From Neorhizobium alkalisoli (GTDB taxonomy: Bacteria > Pseudomonadota > Alphaproteobacteria > Rhizobiales > Rhizobiaceae), in the NCBI RefSeq assembly GCF_007829835.1, contig NZ_VIWP01000014.1, positions 1-64,000 on the forward strand: DNA of 64,000 bases, in the 5' to 3' direction. Numbering within the stretch: the stretch's first letter is position 1; every line of letters begins with the position of its first letter. The notes under the pieces are model-generated. The model was not told the origin of the DNA. It saw only the letters and a list, made by a program, of their open reading frames with translations, and made no database searches. Shown here piece after piece: positions 8,782 to 17,017 of this stretch. The position numbers were made by a program, and so were the translations under genes.

Positions 8782-10793
8782 CGATCGACAACGCAACTTC
8801 TCTGCGCGTGCTTGCCAACTATTGCGCAGCCGCAGCAGAAAGCATGGGCTGGACGCTGATGCGCACCGCCCACTCGACCTTCGTCAAGGAGACGGAGGAT
8901 TTCTCCTGCCAGGTGCTCAGCCCGGAAGGTCTGACGGTCGCTTCGCCACGCACCTTTGGCGCGACCTGGTATACGGGTTTGGACTATAGCGGCGTTCTGG
9001 GGCGCTTCGATTATCAGGAAGGCGACATCTGCGTCTGCTCCGACCCCTATTCCGGTTTCGTGGCGACGCATGCACCGGATCTGCACATGTGGAAACCCGT
9101 CTTCTGGAAGGGCGAGCTCATGTGTTTCGTCGGTAACCACATCCACAACACCGATGTCGGAGGCGCCGTGCCGGCGTCGCTGTCGCGTACTCTGACGGAA
9201 GTGCATCAGGAAGGTATCCGTATTCCTCCGATGCGACTGATGCGCGACGGCAAGATCAATCAGGACCTGATCGATATCATCAGCACCAATGTCCGGCTGC
9301 CGGAACAGAACTGGGGCGATCTCAATGCCCAGATCGCCTGTGTCGCGGTCGGTGAAGCAAAAGTCCACGACATCATCCGCCGCTTCGGTAAGGAAGGTTT
9401 TCGCGCCGGTCTCGGGCAGCTTCTCGATTATTCGGAAGCGCAGGCGCGCCGCGTCATTTCCGAGCTACCGGATGGCGAATATTTTTTCGCCGACTATGCC
9501 GACGAGGACCAGACGGGCGGTTATCCCGTGCGGATGGCCGTGACCCTGAAGATCCATGGGGACAGCCTCACCGTGGATTTCACCGGCTCGGACCCGCAGC
9601 TGGTCTCGTCGCTCAACATGCCGACTGGCGGCAATGAGCGACATGCGCTTGCCATGGTGGGTGTCATGTACGCGCTCTATTGCCTCGATCCGACTATCCT
9701 ACTCAATTCCGGTCTGGTGCGCCCCGTGAGGGCAATCCTGCCGGAAGGAACGGTGGTCAATGCCACCAGCCCGGCCGCCGTCGGCATGCGCAGCCTGATG
9801 TGCAATCTCGCCCAGACTTCCGTCATCGGCGCTTTCTGCCGGGTCGTGCCGGATCGGATGCCGGCCTCCCCGGGCAGCGGCCTTTCGATCATGAACGTCA
9901 AGACTTCGACCCGTAGCGGCCGGCCGGTCATGGCGTCGATCGGCCCTGTTGGCGGTGGCGCGGGCGGCGGCCCCAAAGCAGACGGCGTCGAGGGCTGCGG
10001 CGCGAACATGTCGTTCCTCAAGAACACGCCGGTCGAAATCAACGAGGCGGAGGTACCGATCTCCATCCACCGTTATGGCCTGGTGAAGGACTCGGGCGGC
10101 CCCGGCCGATATCGCGGCGGGCTGGCGCTTGAAATGCAGTTCCAGCTTTTCGCACCCCAATCGATGGTGACGGCCCGAAATCGCGACCGTTCCAACTTCT
10201 CTGCCTGGGGTCTGAAAGGAGGACAGGCAGGCGCCGTTTCCCGCTTCATCAGGAACCCGGGCACCGACAAAGCGATCGAGCTTGGCTCAATGGATATCGT
10301 GCATTGCGATCCCGGCGACGTGATCCTGATCCAGGGCCCCGGCGCCGGAGGTTACGGCCCGCCACATGAACGTGCGGTTGACGATGTGTTGTTCGACATC
10401 CGTCGCGGCTTCGTTTCCGCCGCCCATGCGCGGGAGCGTTATGGTATCGCGCTTGGACCCGATGGCAGGCTCGACGAGCCCGCGACGACAGCGCTCCGGG
10501 CAGCCATGGCGGCTGAAGCGCAGCCGGCCGAATTCGGTCATGGACCTTACCGGGTAGGCTACGAAAAGGTCTGGACGCGTGAGCGCTATCAGGCGCTGAC
10601 CGCCATTCTGGCGGCGCTTCCCGTCACTTGGCGATATTTCGTCAAACACCGCATTTTTGCAGCCATCGGCAAGACGGAGCCGGTCACCGGTGACGGCGCA
10701 GCAGACATCCATGCAGCTTATCGCAGAATCACCGCGGAATTCCCGGATCTACCCGATCTGGAACCCGGCCGATCCTCCATCGCGGCTGAATAA
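8778..10793 (+). CDS. Hydantoinase/oxoprolinase family protein, B subunit (first copy)
   Basis: A 671-residue HyuB family protein, partner of the A subunit just upstream (ATGA overlap). Family features include RTAHSTFVKETEDFS near the N terminus, the HAPD and NHIHNTDVGG metal-site-like segments, DLNAQIACVAVGEAKV, TGSDPQ and a glycine-rich GPGAGGYG near the end of the core. Length is normal for a separate B subunit. It probably forms a heteromer carrying the hydrolytic or carboxylating site. It is followed after 22 nt by the OYE gene, so the three are one operon. Confidence 0.93.
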   Translation: MTIDNATSLRVLANYCAAAAESMGWTLMRTAHSTFVKETEDFSCQVLSPEGLTVASPRTFGATWYTGLDYSGVLGRFDYQEGDICVCSDPYSGFVATHAPDLHMWKPVFWKGELMCFVGNHIHNTDVGGAVPASLSRTLTEVHQEGIRIPPMRLMRDGKINQDLIDIISTNVRLPEQNWGDLNAQIACVAVGEAKVHDIIRRFGKEGFRAGLGQLLDYSEAQARRVISELPDGEYFFADYADEDQTGGYPVRMAVTLKIHGDSLTVDFTGSDPQLVSSLNMPTGGNERHALAMVGVMYALYCLDPTILLNSGLVRPVRAILPEGTVVNATSPAAVGMRSLMCNLAQTSVIGAFCRVVPDRMPASPGSGLSIMNVKTSTRSGRPVMASIGPVGGGAGGGPKADGVEGCGANMSFLKNTPVEINEAEVPISIHRYGLVKDSGGPGRYRGGLALEMQFQLFAPQSMVTARNRDRSNFSAWGLKGGQAGAVSRFIRNPGTDKAIELGSMDIVHCDPGDVILIQGPGAGGYGPPHERAVDDVLFDIRRGFVSAAHARERYGIALGPDGRLDEPATTALRAAMAAEAQPAEFGHGPYRVGYEKVWTRERYQALTAILAALPVTWRYFVKHRIFAAIGKTEPVTGDGAADIHAAYRRITAEFPDLPDLEPGRSSIAAE

Positions 10794-10815
10794 CAGGGAT
10801 CAAGGAGATATTCCC

Positions 10816-12024
10816 GTGAACGATTTTCCCGACGCAAAAGCGGCGGCCCATTCGCCTGCCGATTTCTCGATGCTGTTCAGCCCTTTCAAGCTGCGCGACG
10901 TCATCTTTCCCAACCGCATCGTGCTTGCACCCATGCAGATGTACAAGACGACGCCGGACGGCAAATTCACCGACTGGCACTTCCAGCATCTCGCCCGTTT
11001 TGCAATCGGTGGCGCCGGCACTGTCATGACCGAGGGCCTGATCGTCGATCCGGTCGGCCGTAATACCTATGGTGACTGCGGTATCTGGAACGACGACCAG
11101 ATCGAGCCGCTGAAGAGGCTGGTAGATTTCCTTCATGCCAACGGCACGCTCGCAGCCTGCCAGCTGCACCATGCCGGCCCCAAATCGGCCCGCCAGAGAC
11201 CATGGGAAGGGTTGGGGCCGCTCGGTGACAAGGAAGCGGCTATGGGCGAAGCGCCCTGGCAGCCGGTCAGCTCCTGTGACGGGCGCTCCGTGACAGGTTG
11301 GCATCAGCCCCGGGCACTGACGCCGGACGAGATCGCGAAACTGGTTGAGGCCTATGGCGCAGCAGCACGCCGCTGCAACAGGGCAGGCTTCGACGTGCTC
11401 GACGTTCATGCCGCGCACGGCTATCTGCTGCATTCCTTCCTCTCGCCAGTCGCCAACACCCGCACGGACGAATATGGCGGCGATCTCGCCGGGCGGATGC
11501 GCATCGTCCTTGAAATCGCCGAGGTACTTCGCGCCAACTGGCCAAGCGGAAAACCCATCTTCTTCCGCATTTCCTGTGTCGACTGGCGCAAGGATCTCGA
11601 CACGCGGGAAGATGGCTGGACGATCGAAGACAGCGTGCTTCTGGCGCGGGAACTGAGCAGACGCGGGGTCGATCTGATCGATTGCTCTTCCGGCGGCATT
11701 CGGGCCGAAAATTCGCTGATGGATTATGCCAGGCAGCGCCGCAAACTCACTCGCGGACATCAGGTGCCCTATTCGGAGCAGATTCGTCGTGAGGCACCGA
11801 TACCGACCATGGCTGTCGGTGTGATCCTCGACGGGCCGCAGGCAGAGGCTATCCTGCGTGGAGGACAGGCGGACCTGATAGCCGTCGGCCGGGAGTTTCT
11901 GACCGATCCCCACTGGGGCCTGCATGCCGCACAACAACTCGGCGTGGACCCGCAATGGTCGCTCTGGCCGCCAAGCTATGGCTGGTGGCTGAGCCTGCGT
12001 GAAAAGATCGGCATCGAGGGCTGA
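10816..12024 (+). CDS. NADH:flavin oxidoreductase, old yellow enzyme family (first copy)
   Basis: A 402-residue FMN TIM-barrel ene-reductase. I chose GTG at 10816 because AAGGAGA lies 7 nt upstream; the barrel starts at MLFSPFKLRD. Visible are the substrate-binding H-H pair region (QLHHAGPKSA), VHAAHGYLLHSFLSP and phosphate-binding GVILDG/AVGREFL. The position that holds the flavin-tuning cysteine in YqjM-like enzymes (PMCxYS, as in the copy at 32729) reads PMQMYK here, so redox properties may differ. It is cotranscribed with HyuA/HyuB and presumably reduces a C=C bond in the same pathway. Confidence 0.92.
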   Translation: MNDFPDAKAAAHSPADFSMLFSPFKLRDVIFPNRIVLAPMQMYKTTPDGKFTDWHFQHLARFAIGGAGTVMTEGLIVDPVGRNTYGDCGIWNDDQIEPLKRLVDFLHANGTLAACQLHHAGPKSARQRPWEGLGPLGDKEAAMGEAPWQPVSSCDGRSVTGWHQPRALTPDEIAKLVEAYGAAARRCNRAGFDVLDVHAAHGYLLHSFLSPVANTRTDEYGGDLAGRMRIVLEIAEVLRANWPSGKPIFFRISCVDWRKDLDTREDGWTIEDSVLLARELSRRGVDLIDCSSGGIRAENSLMDYARQRRKLTRGHQVPYSEQIRREAPIPTMAVGVILDGPQAEAILRGGQADLIAVGREFLTDPHWGLHAAQQLGVDPQWSLWPPSYGWWLSLREKIGIEG

Positions 12025-12030
12025 TCAAAA

Positions 12031-12056
12031 GACATGGTGCCTGCGGGCACCATGTC
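12031..12056 (+). terminator. Hairpin after the first HyuAB-OYE operon
   Basis: A perfect 11-bp stem (12031-12041 with 12046-12056) with a TGCG tetraloop begins 6 nt after the OYE stop codon. There is no T run, so it is either a weak terminator or an mRNA 3'-end stabiliser. Confidence 0.5.
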
Positions 12057-12109
12057 CCGTCGCCAAGCTCTTCAGCGACTTCACCTCAGAATTCCGGATT
12101 TCGCGACCT

Positions 12110-12124
12110 TTAACCTGTCTTAAC
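12110..12124. promoter_or_regulatory. TTAAC-N5-TTAAC direct repeat upstream of HbpS-like gene
   Basis: Two TTAAC words start 10 bp apart (12110 and 12120), 110 bp before the HbpS-like gene. The same spacing recurs at 30392 and 35229 with the first word TTAGC. A 10-bp direct repeat is the usual target geometry for OmpR-type winged-helix proteins. Confidence 0.3.
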
Positions 12125-12233
12125 AAACGTCAGGCGCGCAAGCGGCTACAGTTTTCCTGCGCCTGAAGATGGGTACTGGAAAGCAATCACCTTTTGGCCA
12201 GTGTTTCAGAGAGGGCAGAGAGCGAGGCCGGGC

Positions 12234-12653
12234 ATGCCGAAATCGATGACAACACTGACCCTGGACGACGCCAAGAAGATGCTGGCCGGTGCAGAGGCAA
12301 AGGCGACCAGCCTGTCTGTGCCCTACAACATCGCCATCGTTGATGCAGGAGCGCATCTGATCGCATTCCTGCGCCAGGACGACGGGTTGATCGGCAGTAT
12401 CGATCTGGCGATCAAGAAGGCCGTAACGGCGAGACTGTTTGACAAGACGACCTACTATCTCGGCTCCCTCGCCCAGCCCGCCCAACCGCTGTTCGGCATC
12501 GAACAAAGCAATGAAGGCAATGTCGTCATCTTCGGCGGAGGCCTTCCGGTCATTCGCGACGGTCGCGTCATCGGTGCCGTCGGGGCGAGCGCCGGAACGA
12601 TCGAGCAGGACATCAGCGTCGCTCAGGCGGCGATATCAGCAATGGACGGCTAA
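12234..12653 (+). CDS. GlcG/HbpS family heme-binding-like protein
   Basis: A 139-residue small protein of the GlcG/HbpS (DUF336) family, with the typical opening TLDDAKKMLAGAEAKA, IAIVDAGAHLIAFLRQD and the glycine-rich GNVVIFGGGLPV. Members form oligomers and often sit in catabolic operons with HyuAB or diol-utilisation genes, but their biochemical role is poorly defined. The start is uncertain: ATG at 12234 or 12246, neither with a strong ribosome site. It precedes the zinc alcohol dehydrogenase by 44 nt on the same strand. Confidence 0.88.
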   Translation: MPKSMTTLTLDDAKKMLAGAEAKATSLSVPYNIAIVDAGAHLIAFLRQDDGLIGSIDLAIKKAVTARLFDKTTYYLGSLAQPAQPLFGIEQSNEGNVVIFGGGLPVIRDGRVIGAVGASAGTIEQDISVAQAAISAMDG

Positions 12654-12697
12654 TCGCCCTCTTATGTTTTACCCCAGAGCACGGAAAGGAACATCCC

Positions 12698-13753
12698 ATG
12701 AAAGCCGCACGCCTGCATGAGTATTTCAAACCGCTTGTCCTTGAGGATATTCCGGTTCCGGATCTCCAGCCCGACGAGATCCTCGTCAACGTCAAGGCAT
12801 GCGGGATGTGCCGTTCGGATGTCCAGCTGGTCGACAAATATTTCCAGAAATATGCGGATATCCCGCGGCCGATCACGGTGGGCCACGAAATCGCAGGTAT
12901 AATCCATACGATCGGCGATCTGGTCCCCTCCTCATCCGGTTTCAAGGAAGGCGACCATGTGGTCGTCGCGCCGGGATGGGGCGACGGCACCTGCCGCCAT
13001 TGCCAGATGGGGAATACGCAGATTTGCGCCAATGTCCGCTGGCCGGGATTTGGTCCCGTCGGTGGTTTCGCCGAATTCATTCCGGTACCGGCACGTTATC
13101 TGATCAAGGTGGACAAGAGCCTGAAGTTCGAGGAACTCGCTCCCCTTACCGATGCCGGCCTGACCACCTATCGCGGTGTGAAGAAGCTTCGCGACGCGGG
13201 CGCTCTCGGCCCTGACCGCATCATCGGCGTCTTCGGCATCGGCGGGCTTGGCGGTTACGCCGTACAATACGCAAAATTGCTCGGCGCCGGCGCCACGGTC
13301 ATTGCTTTCGCCAGAAGTGCCGAAAAGCTTGAAGTCGCCAAGGAATATGGCGCCGATTACATCGTCCCGATCAAGGGCAAGTCCTCCGAGGATATCGCCA
13401 AGGAACTGTCGAAACTGACGGGACGTGGTGATCTCGACGCAATCATCGACTGCGCCGGCGCTCCCGAGATGATGCAGCTGGCATTTTCCCTCCTGTCGAT
13501 CAGCGGGCACTATACCGATGTCGGGCTGGTAGGTGATCAGATCGACATTCCGCTGTTTCCCCGAGTTTCCCGCGAGCAGACGTTCCACGGATCATTCTGG
13601 GGCAACAACACCGATCTGATGGAGGTGATGGCGCTCGCGGCCCATGGCAAAGTCCGCCATACGATCAAGACTTTCGCATTCGAGGAGGTCAACGAACAGC
13701 TGGATCTGTTGCGAACCGGCGATATCGTCGGCCGTGCCGTGATGAAATTCTGA
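12698..13753 (+). CDS. Zinc-dependent medium-chain alcohol dehydrogenase
   Basis: A 351-residue NAD(P)-dependent MDR enzyme. Catalytic zinc ligands are C38 and H63-E64; the Rossmann motif is GVFGIGGLGG (177-186). The structural-zinc lobe has C99, C102 and C110 with normal spacing, but the first ligand position is D96 instead of Cys, comparable to the Glu found there in Sulfolobus solfataricus ADH. AAGGAA precedes the ATG. It probably oxidises an alcohol or reduces an aldehyde in the HyuAB pathway. A strong hairpin follows at 13788. Confidence 0.93.
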   Translation: MKAARLHEYFKPLVLEDIPVPDLQPDEILVNVKACGMCRSDVQLVDKYFQKYADIPRPITVGHEIAGIIHTIGDLVPSSSGFKEGDHVVVAPGWGDGTCRHCQMGNTQICANVRWPGFGPVGGFAEFIPVPARYLIKVDKSLKFEELAPLTDAGLTTYRGVKKLRDAGALGPDRIIGVFGIGGLGGYAVQYAKLLGAGATVIAFARSAEKLEVAKEYGADYIVPIKGKSSEDIAKELSKLTGRGDLDAIIDCAGAPEMMQLAFSLLSISGHYTDVGLVGDQIDIPLFPRVSREQTFHGSFWGNNTDLMEVMALAAHGKVRHTIKTFAFEEVNEQLDLLRTGDIVGRAVMKF

Positions 13754-13787
13754 CATCCCATCCGCAGGTCTCCTGCCGCCGAATTGC

Positions 13788-13821
13788 AACGAGATGTCCT
13801 TCCTGCGAAGGGCATCTCGTT
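13788..13821 (+). terminator. Strong stem-loop after the alcohol dehydrogenase gene
   Basis: A 15-bp stem (13788-13802 with 13807-13821, one G-U pair) with a CTGC loop lies 34 nt after the stop codon and is followed by CACGTTTG. It probably ends the HbpS-ADH transcript before the LysR gene. Confidence 0.6.
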
Positions 13822-13943
13822 CACGTTTGTGGAATCATGAATGCTTCGGTGCGCGGACACCTATCTCTTCCAGCCGCGCGATCTTTTGCGCTATTCGTAT
13901 GAAGAGCCGGCAAAGCAATTCCCAGTCGAAGGGTTCGTCCTCC

Positions 13944-14867
13944 ATGAATCTCGCATCCTGCCAATATCTCATAAAGATCGCTGAACACGGAAGCCTCTCG
14001 AATGCGGCCGTCGTTCTTGGTGTCACCCAGTCGGCTCTCAGCCGCGCCATTCGGGAAATGGAAACGGAGCTCGGGGTCTCGGTCTTTCATCGCGACGGCC
14101 GCGGGGTCAGTCTGACGGAAGATGGAAAGCTCGTGCTTGAGGCCGCGCAGTCGGTCAGCTCCGCCTTGATCGATCTCCGCTCAACCCTTGAAACCAACAA
14201 GGGCATGGTGGCGCGCGAGGTCAGGGTCGGGTTTCTTCCGTCGACGGCAAAACTTCTGTCCGTGCCCATGATGGCAAGGCTGCGCGAAGATTTCCCCGGC
14301 ACGCGGATGCAGATTTCCGAGGGAGCAACCGGCCATCTGGCGGAATGGCTGAACGACGGCCGGCTCGATCTTGCCATCACCAATGACAGCCCCGCCATCA
14401 AACGCTTTAATCCCGAGCCGGTTGTGACCCACCGCCTGCATCTCGCCGCCGCCCGCAGCGCGCCGCGCCTTCCGCGCGAAATCCCGTTTTCGGAACTGGC
14501 GAACTATCCGATCGTTCTCCAGACCCGAAACCATTCGACCCGCCGCGAGGTGGAACATATTGCCCATGATCAGAACGTCCGCATCAACATCACGGCCGAG
14601 TCCGACAGCCTCACGGCGATGACGCAGCTGATTTCGGCGGGTTTCGGTTATGGCCTCATTCCGCATTTTGCCGTCGATTATTCGACCATGCAGAGCAGTG
14701 TCGTGACCAATCCCGGCATTGAGCGAACGATATGCCTGGTAACCCCCCTCGCCGGTGCCCGCAGCCGTGGCCTGAGCCCGATGATCCGCAGCTTTCGCAA
14801 TGAAATCAGGGCCGTGTACCAGCGTTTCTCGGACGATCAGAGCCTGATGGTACCCACGGATATCTAA
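13944..14867 (+). CDS. LysR family transcriptional regulator
   Basis: A 307-residue LysR regulator. The N-terminal helix-turn-helix (ASCQYLIKIAEHGSLSNAAVVLGVTQSALSRAI) spans about residues 4-40 and the periplasmic-binding-like effector domain about 90-300. The ATG at 13944 gives the canonical LysR N terminus; GAAGG lies 10-14 nt upstream. It sits on the same strand between the alcohol dehydrogenase and the second HyuA gene, so it probably governs the second HyuAB module. The effector is unknown. Confidence 0.92.
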   Translation: MNLASCQYLIKIAEHGSLSNAAVVLGVTQSALSRAIREMETELGVSVFHRDGRGVSLTEDGKLVLEAAQSVSSALIDLRSTLETNKGMVAREVRVGFLPSTAKLLSVPMMARLREDFPGTRMQISEGATGHLAEWLNDGRLDLAITNDSPAIKRFNPEPVVTHRLHLAAARSAPRLPREIPFSELANYPIVLQTRNHSTRREVEHIAHDQNVRINITAESDSLTAMTQLISAGFGYGLIPHFAVDYSTMQSSVVTNPGIERTICLVTPLAGARSRGLSPMIRSFRNEIRAVYQRFSDDQSLMVPTDI

Positions 14868-14950
14868 ACACCCGCGAATACCTGTTATGAGAAGCCGTTC
14901 CGCTCCGCCTGTCCTATCAAATGCTGACACAGGTCATGCGGAGACAGGAA

Positions 14951-17017
14951 ATGGGCCAGCGAATAGGCGTCGACATTGGCGGATCCTTCACGGATTTCGC
15001 CATCCTCGACGAAGACACGAGAACCTTGAGGGCATTGAAGGTCTTTTCGAGACCTGACGAGCCGGGCGCGGAAATCGCTGCCGGCATCAGGCTTGCCGGT
15101 GAGCGTTACGGCATCAGCCCTGATCAGGTCACCTACTTCACCCATGGCACAACCGTCGGCGTCAACACCGTCATTCAGCGCAAGGGCGTCAAGCTCGCGC
15201 TGTTTACCACTGAAAACTTCAGCGACGTTCTCGAGCTCGGACGCCTTAAACTGCCGGCCATGTTCGATCTTTTGTCGCGACGCCCAGACCCGCTGGTAAC
15301 GCGGGATATGGTTTGGGGTCTCTCGGAACGGCTTCGTGCCGACGGCTCCGTGATGCGAGGGCTCGATCCTGAAAGCGTGGCGATCGCGACACGTGCGGCA
15401 CTGGCTGCGGGAGCTGAAGGTATCGTCATCGCCCTGCTGCATGCCTATCGCAACGCGGAACACGAACTGGAAGCCAAGCGCCTCGTCGCAGGTCTTGCCC
15501 CCGGCATTCCGGTCTTCACGAGCGCCGAAGTCTGGCCGATCATCCGCGAATACGAACGCACCACGACGGCCGTCATCGGTGGATATGTGCAGCCCCGCAT
15601 CGCACACTATCTCGGTTCGCTCCAGAACGCCCTGAAGGGTTTAGGCGTTCCGGCGGAGGCCAGGCTCACGAAATCGAATGGTGGCGTCATGAGCGCCGAA
15701 CAGGGCAAGACCGATTGCGTCCAGATGATCCTGTCGGGAACGGCCTCCGGTGTGATTGGTGCTGGCTTTGTCGCCAAGGCCTGCGAATTGCGTGAATGCA
15801 TGAGCCTTGATGTCGGCGGCACATCGGCAGACGTAGCCCTGATCGTCGATGGCGAGCCGCAATACGGCATGGGCGAGTATATCGGCGAACACCAGATCCA
15901 CGTTCCGTCGATCTCCGTCACCTCGATCGGTGAAGGGGGCGGATCGGTCGCCTGGGTGGACGAATATGGTGTTTTGAAAATTGGCCCGGAAAGCGCCGGC
16001 TCGACCCCGGGACCTGCCTGTTACGGCCGCGGCGGCCAAAAGCCGACGATCACCGATGCCTTCGCCGTCTGCGGCATCATCGGCCAGGCTGATCTCGGTT
16101 ATAATGCTGTGAAGGTCGATGTCGAGGCCGCGCGGCGTGCCGTCGCCACCCTGACAGGGCGGACGGGGCAGACGATCGAGGAAACCGCCGAAGCCATCAT
16201 CAAGGTGGCCGTTTCGGGCATGTACGCCAAGATCACCGGCCTCGTCACCCGCTTCGGCGTCGATCCCCGCACAACGGCAATGATGCCTTTCGGTGGCGCC
16301 GGTCCGATGATGGGTTGCCTTGTCGCCGAGGAAATGTCCATGCCCGAAACGGTGGTTCCAACCACGCCCGGCGTTCTCGCCGCTCTTGGCGGACTGGTCG
16401 CGGACCTGAAGAACGATTTCATCCGGACCGTCTTTGTCGATCTCGCCAAATCGGAAATCCCGAAAATCCAGCAGGTCTTCACCGAGCTGAAGGCCGCCGG
16501 CGAAAACTGGCTGCGCGATGACCAGGGTTATGACGGCGAAGGCCAGGTGACCTATTCGGCGGACATGCGATATCGCGGACAATCCCACGATATCGAAACG
16601 GTGTTGCCTGGAGCGGCAGTCTGGGCCGGTGATGTAGCCGCCTTGGAAAAGGCGTTCCACGACGCCCATGAGAAGGTCTATGGCCATGCCCAGCGCGAGG
16701 CACCGGTGCAGATGGTCAACCTGCGCCTCGTCATGGCGGGACGTACGCCGAAGCCGGAATTGCCGCATATCGACACCGGGTCGGGCACACCGATACCGTT
16801 GAAGGAAATCCGCTGCTGGATTTCGGGACGATGGATCCCTGTCCAGCTCTACGCCCGAAAAGACCTGCTCGCCGGCCAGTCCTTCGACGGCCCGGCGGTC
16901 ATCGCCCAGGATGACACGACGACCTTCGTTCCCGAGCACCACACAGTCAGGGTCGATGCTTTCGGCCATCTTCGCATCAAGAAGGAAAGCTCCGATGCTG
17001 CAGAAGACAACAATTAA
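14951..17017 (+). CDS. Hydantoinase/oxoprolinase family protein, A subunit (second copy)
   Basis: A 688-residue HyuA family ATPase subunit. It opens GVDIGGSFTDFAI and shows THGTTVGVNTV, SLDVGGTSADVA and GPESAGSTPGPACYGRGG. I chose the ATG at 14951 (GGAGACAGG just upstream), which aligns with the first copy. Long segments are nearly identical to the 6727 copy, for example the SRPD region, TTVG(I/V)NTVIQR and LLSRRP, so the two are recent paralogues rather than distant family members. It overlaps the next B-subunit gene by 23 bp. Both copies keep all visible nucleotide-binding motifs, so neither looks inactivated. Confidence 0.93.
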   Translation: MGQRIGVDIGGSFTDFAILDEDTRTLRALKVFSRPDEPGAEIAAGIRLAGERYGISPDQVTYFTHGTTVGVNTVIQRKGVKLALFTTENFSDVLELGRLKLPAMFDLLSRRPDPLVTRDMVWGLSERLRADGSVMRGLDPESVAIATRAALAAGAEGIVIALLHAYRNAEHELEAKRLVAGLAPGIPVFTSAEVWPIIREYERTTTAVIGGYVQPRIAHYLGSLQNALKGLGVPAEARLTKSNGGVMSAEQGKTDCVQMILSGTASGVIGAGFVAKACELRECMSLDVGGTSADVALIVDGEPQYGMGEYIGEHQIHVPSISVTSIGEGGGSVAWVDEYGVLKIGPESAGSTPGPACYGRGGQKPTITDAFAVCGIIGQADLGYNAVKVDVEAARRAVATLTGRTGQTIEETAEAIIKVAVSGMYAKITGLVTRFGVDPRTTAMMPFGGAGPMMGCLVAEEMSMPETVVPTTPGVLAALGGLVADLKNDFIRTVFVDLAKSEIPKIQQVFTELKAAGENWLRDDQGYDGEGQVTYSADMRYRGQSHDIETVLPGAAVWAGDVAALEKAFHDAHEKVYGHAQREAPVQMVNLRLVMAGRTPKPELPHIDTGSGTPIPLKEIRCWISGRWIPVQLYARKDLLAGQSFDGPAVIAQDDTTTFVPEHHTVRVDAFGHLRIKKESSDAAEDNN

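Noticed and set aside
8631-9368. Minus-strand frame opposite HyuB with Asp/His-rich sequence
   Set aside because: Shadow of the HyuB reading frame; no family resemblance.
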